From: Aeromonas simiae
GTDB taxonomy: Bacteria > Pseudomonadota > Gammaproteobacteria > Enterobacterales > Aeromonadaceae
DNA: 64,000 nt
Direction: 5' to 3'
NCBI RefSeq assembly: GCF_000820125.1
Contig: NZ_CDBY01000034.1
Location: 49,648-113,647, forward strand
In this document: piece after piece, positions 63,921 through 64,000 of the stretch
How positions within the stretch are numbered: position 1 is the first letter of the stretch
Layout: each line of letters opens with the position of its first letter
The notes under the pieces: model-generated
What the model was told of the DNA's origin: nothing
Seen by the model: only the letters and a program-made list of their open reading frames with translations
Databases searched by the model: none
Translations under genes and position numbers: made by a program

Positions 63921-64000
63921 GATGAGGCTCCTTGTTTACCGGAGTGGCGACGGGCCGGACGGCGGGCGGTGGCGCGGCCCTTGCCGGTGGAGGACGATGA
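63917..64000 (-). CDS. C-terminal tail of an upstream gene, probably rluE (pseudouridine synthase)
   Basis: The minus-strand frame entering at the right edge stays open for 27 codons and stops at 63917-63919, overlapping nudJ. The visible peptide is a Ser/Arg/Gly-rich tail (SSSSTGKGRATARRPARR, then HSGKQGASS). In E. coli the gene in this place is rluE, for 23S rRNA pseudouridine 2457. The assignment is from gene order only; no catalytic part is visible. Confidence 0.5.
   Translation of the reverse strand, partial: SSSSTGKGRATARRPARRHSGKQGASS

Overview
The window is a stretch of core chromosome from a gammaproteobacterium, almost certainly Aeromonas. The evidence is the high G+C content, the single-polar-flagellum gene order with RpoN (sigma-54) promoters and a ParC/ParP polar chemotaxis module, the nagE/nagBAC plus chitobiase cluster, and enterobacterial-type neighbourhoods (aroF-tyrA, nudJ-mnmA-hflD-purB). 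No phage, insertion sequence, CRISPR array, rRNA or tRNA gene was seen. No gene-free gap exceeds 300 bases; the longest (about 230-285 bases) are described as regulatory entries. Both ends of the window cut a gene (aroF on the left, probably rluE on the right).

Layout. 1-2 kb: aroF (3' part) and tyrA, aromatic amino acid synthesis. 2-3.3 kb, minus strand: maoP-hdfR. 3.5-11.2 kb: amino-sugar and chitin-oligomer use, with nagB-nagA-nagC leftward and nagE then a secreted chitobiase rightward, sharing a control region that holds a CRP site and a possible NagC site. 11.2-15.8 kb: glnS, fur, a DUF4442 gene and rimO. 16-43.2 kb: a continuous rightward flagellar and chemotaxis block in three transcription units, each preceded by a well-spaced sigma-54 promoter: fliEFGHIJ, fliKLMNOPQR-flhB, and flhA-flhF-flhG-fliA-cheYZAB-motC/motD-like-parC-parP-cheW-DUF2802. 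43.4-50.4 kb: the full cytochrome c maturation set ccmABCDEFGHI. 50.5-53.9 kb: mlaA, sodB, grxD and an m5C RNA methyltransferase. 54-59 kb: a secreted GlyGly-CTERM metalloprotease with an overlapping lipoprotein gene, pdxH, a GNAT acetyltransferase and a metal-type permease. 59-64 kb, minus strand: roxA (ribosomal oxygenase), purB, hflD, mnmA, nudJ and the tail of rluE.

How it fits together. The flagellar block encodes the MS ring, C ring, export gate and ATPase, hook-length ruler, pole-selection GTPase/ATPase pair FlhF/FlhG, the late sigma factor FliA, a whole chemotaxis pathway and its pole-anchoring proteins, plus a second stator pair. The most interesting signal is in the chemotaxis proteins. 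CheA has no recognisable P2 (CheY-docking) domain; in its place are three copies of a short DDEF..LL..LHG motif. The same short pattern (acidic, hydrophobic, acidic, x, Leu-Leu) occurs at the N-terminus of FliM, the C-terminus of CheZ and the N-terminus of ParP. The first two of these are known CheY-binding peptides, so a shared CheY-docking or polar-scaffold motif is a testable idea. The sodB/grxD divergent region and the overlap of the protease and lipoprotein genes are the next most interesting items.
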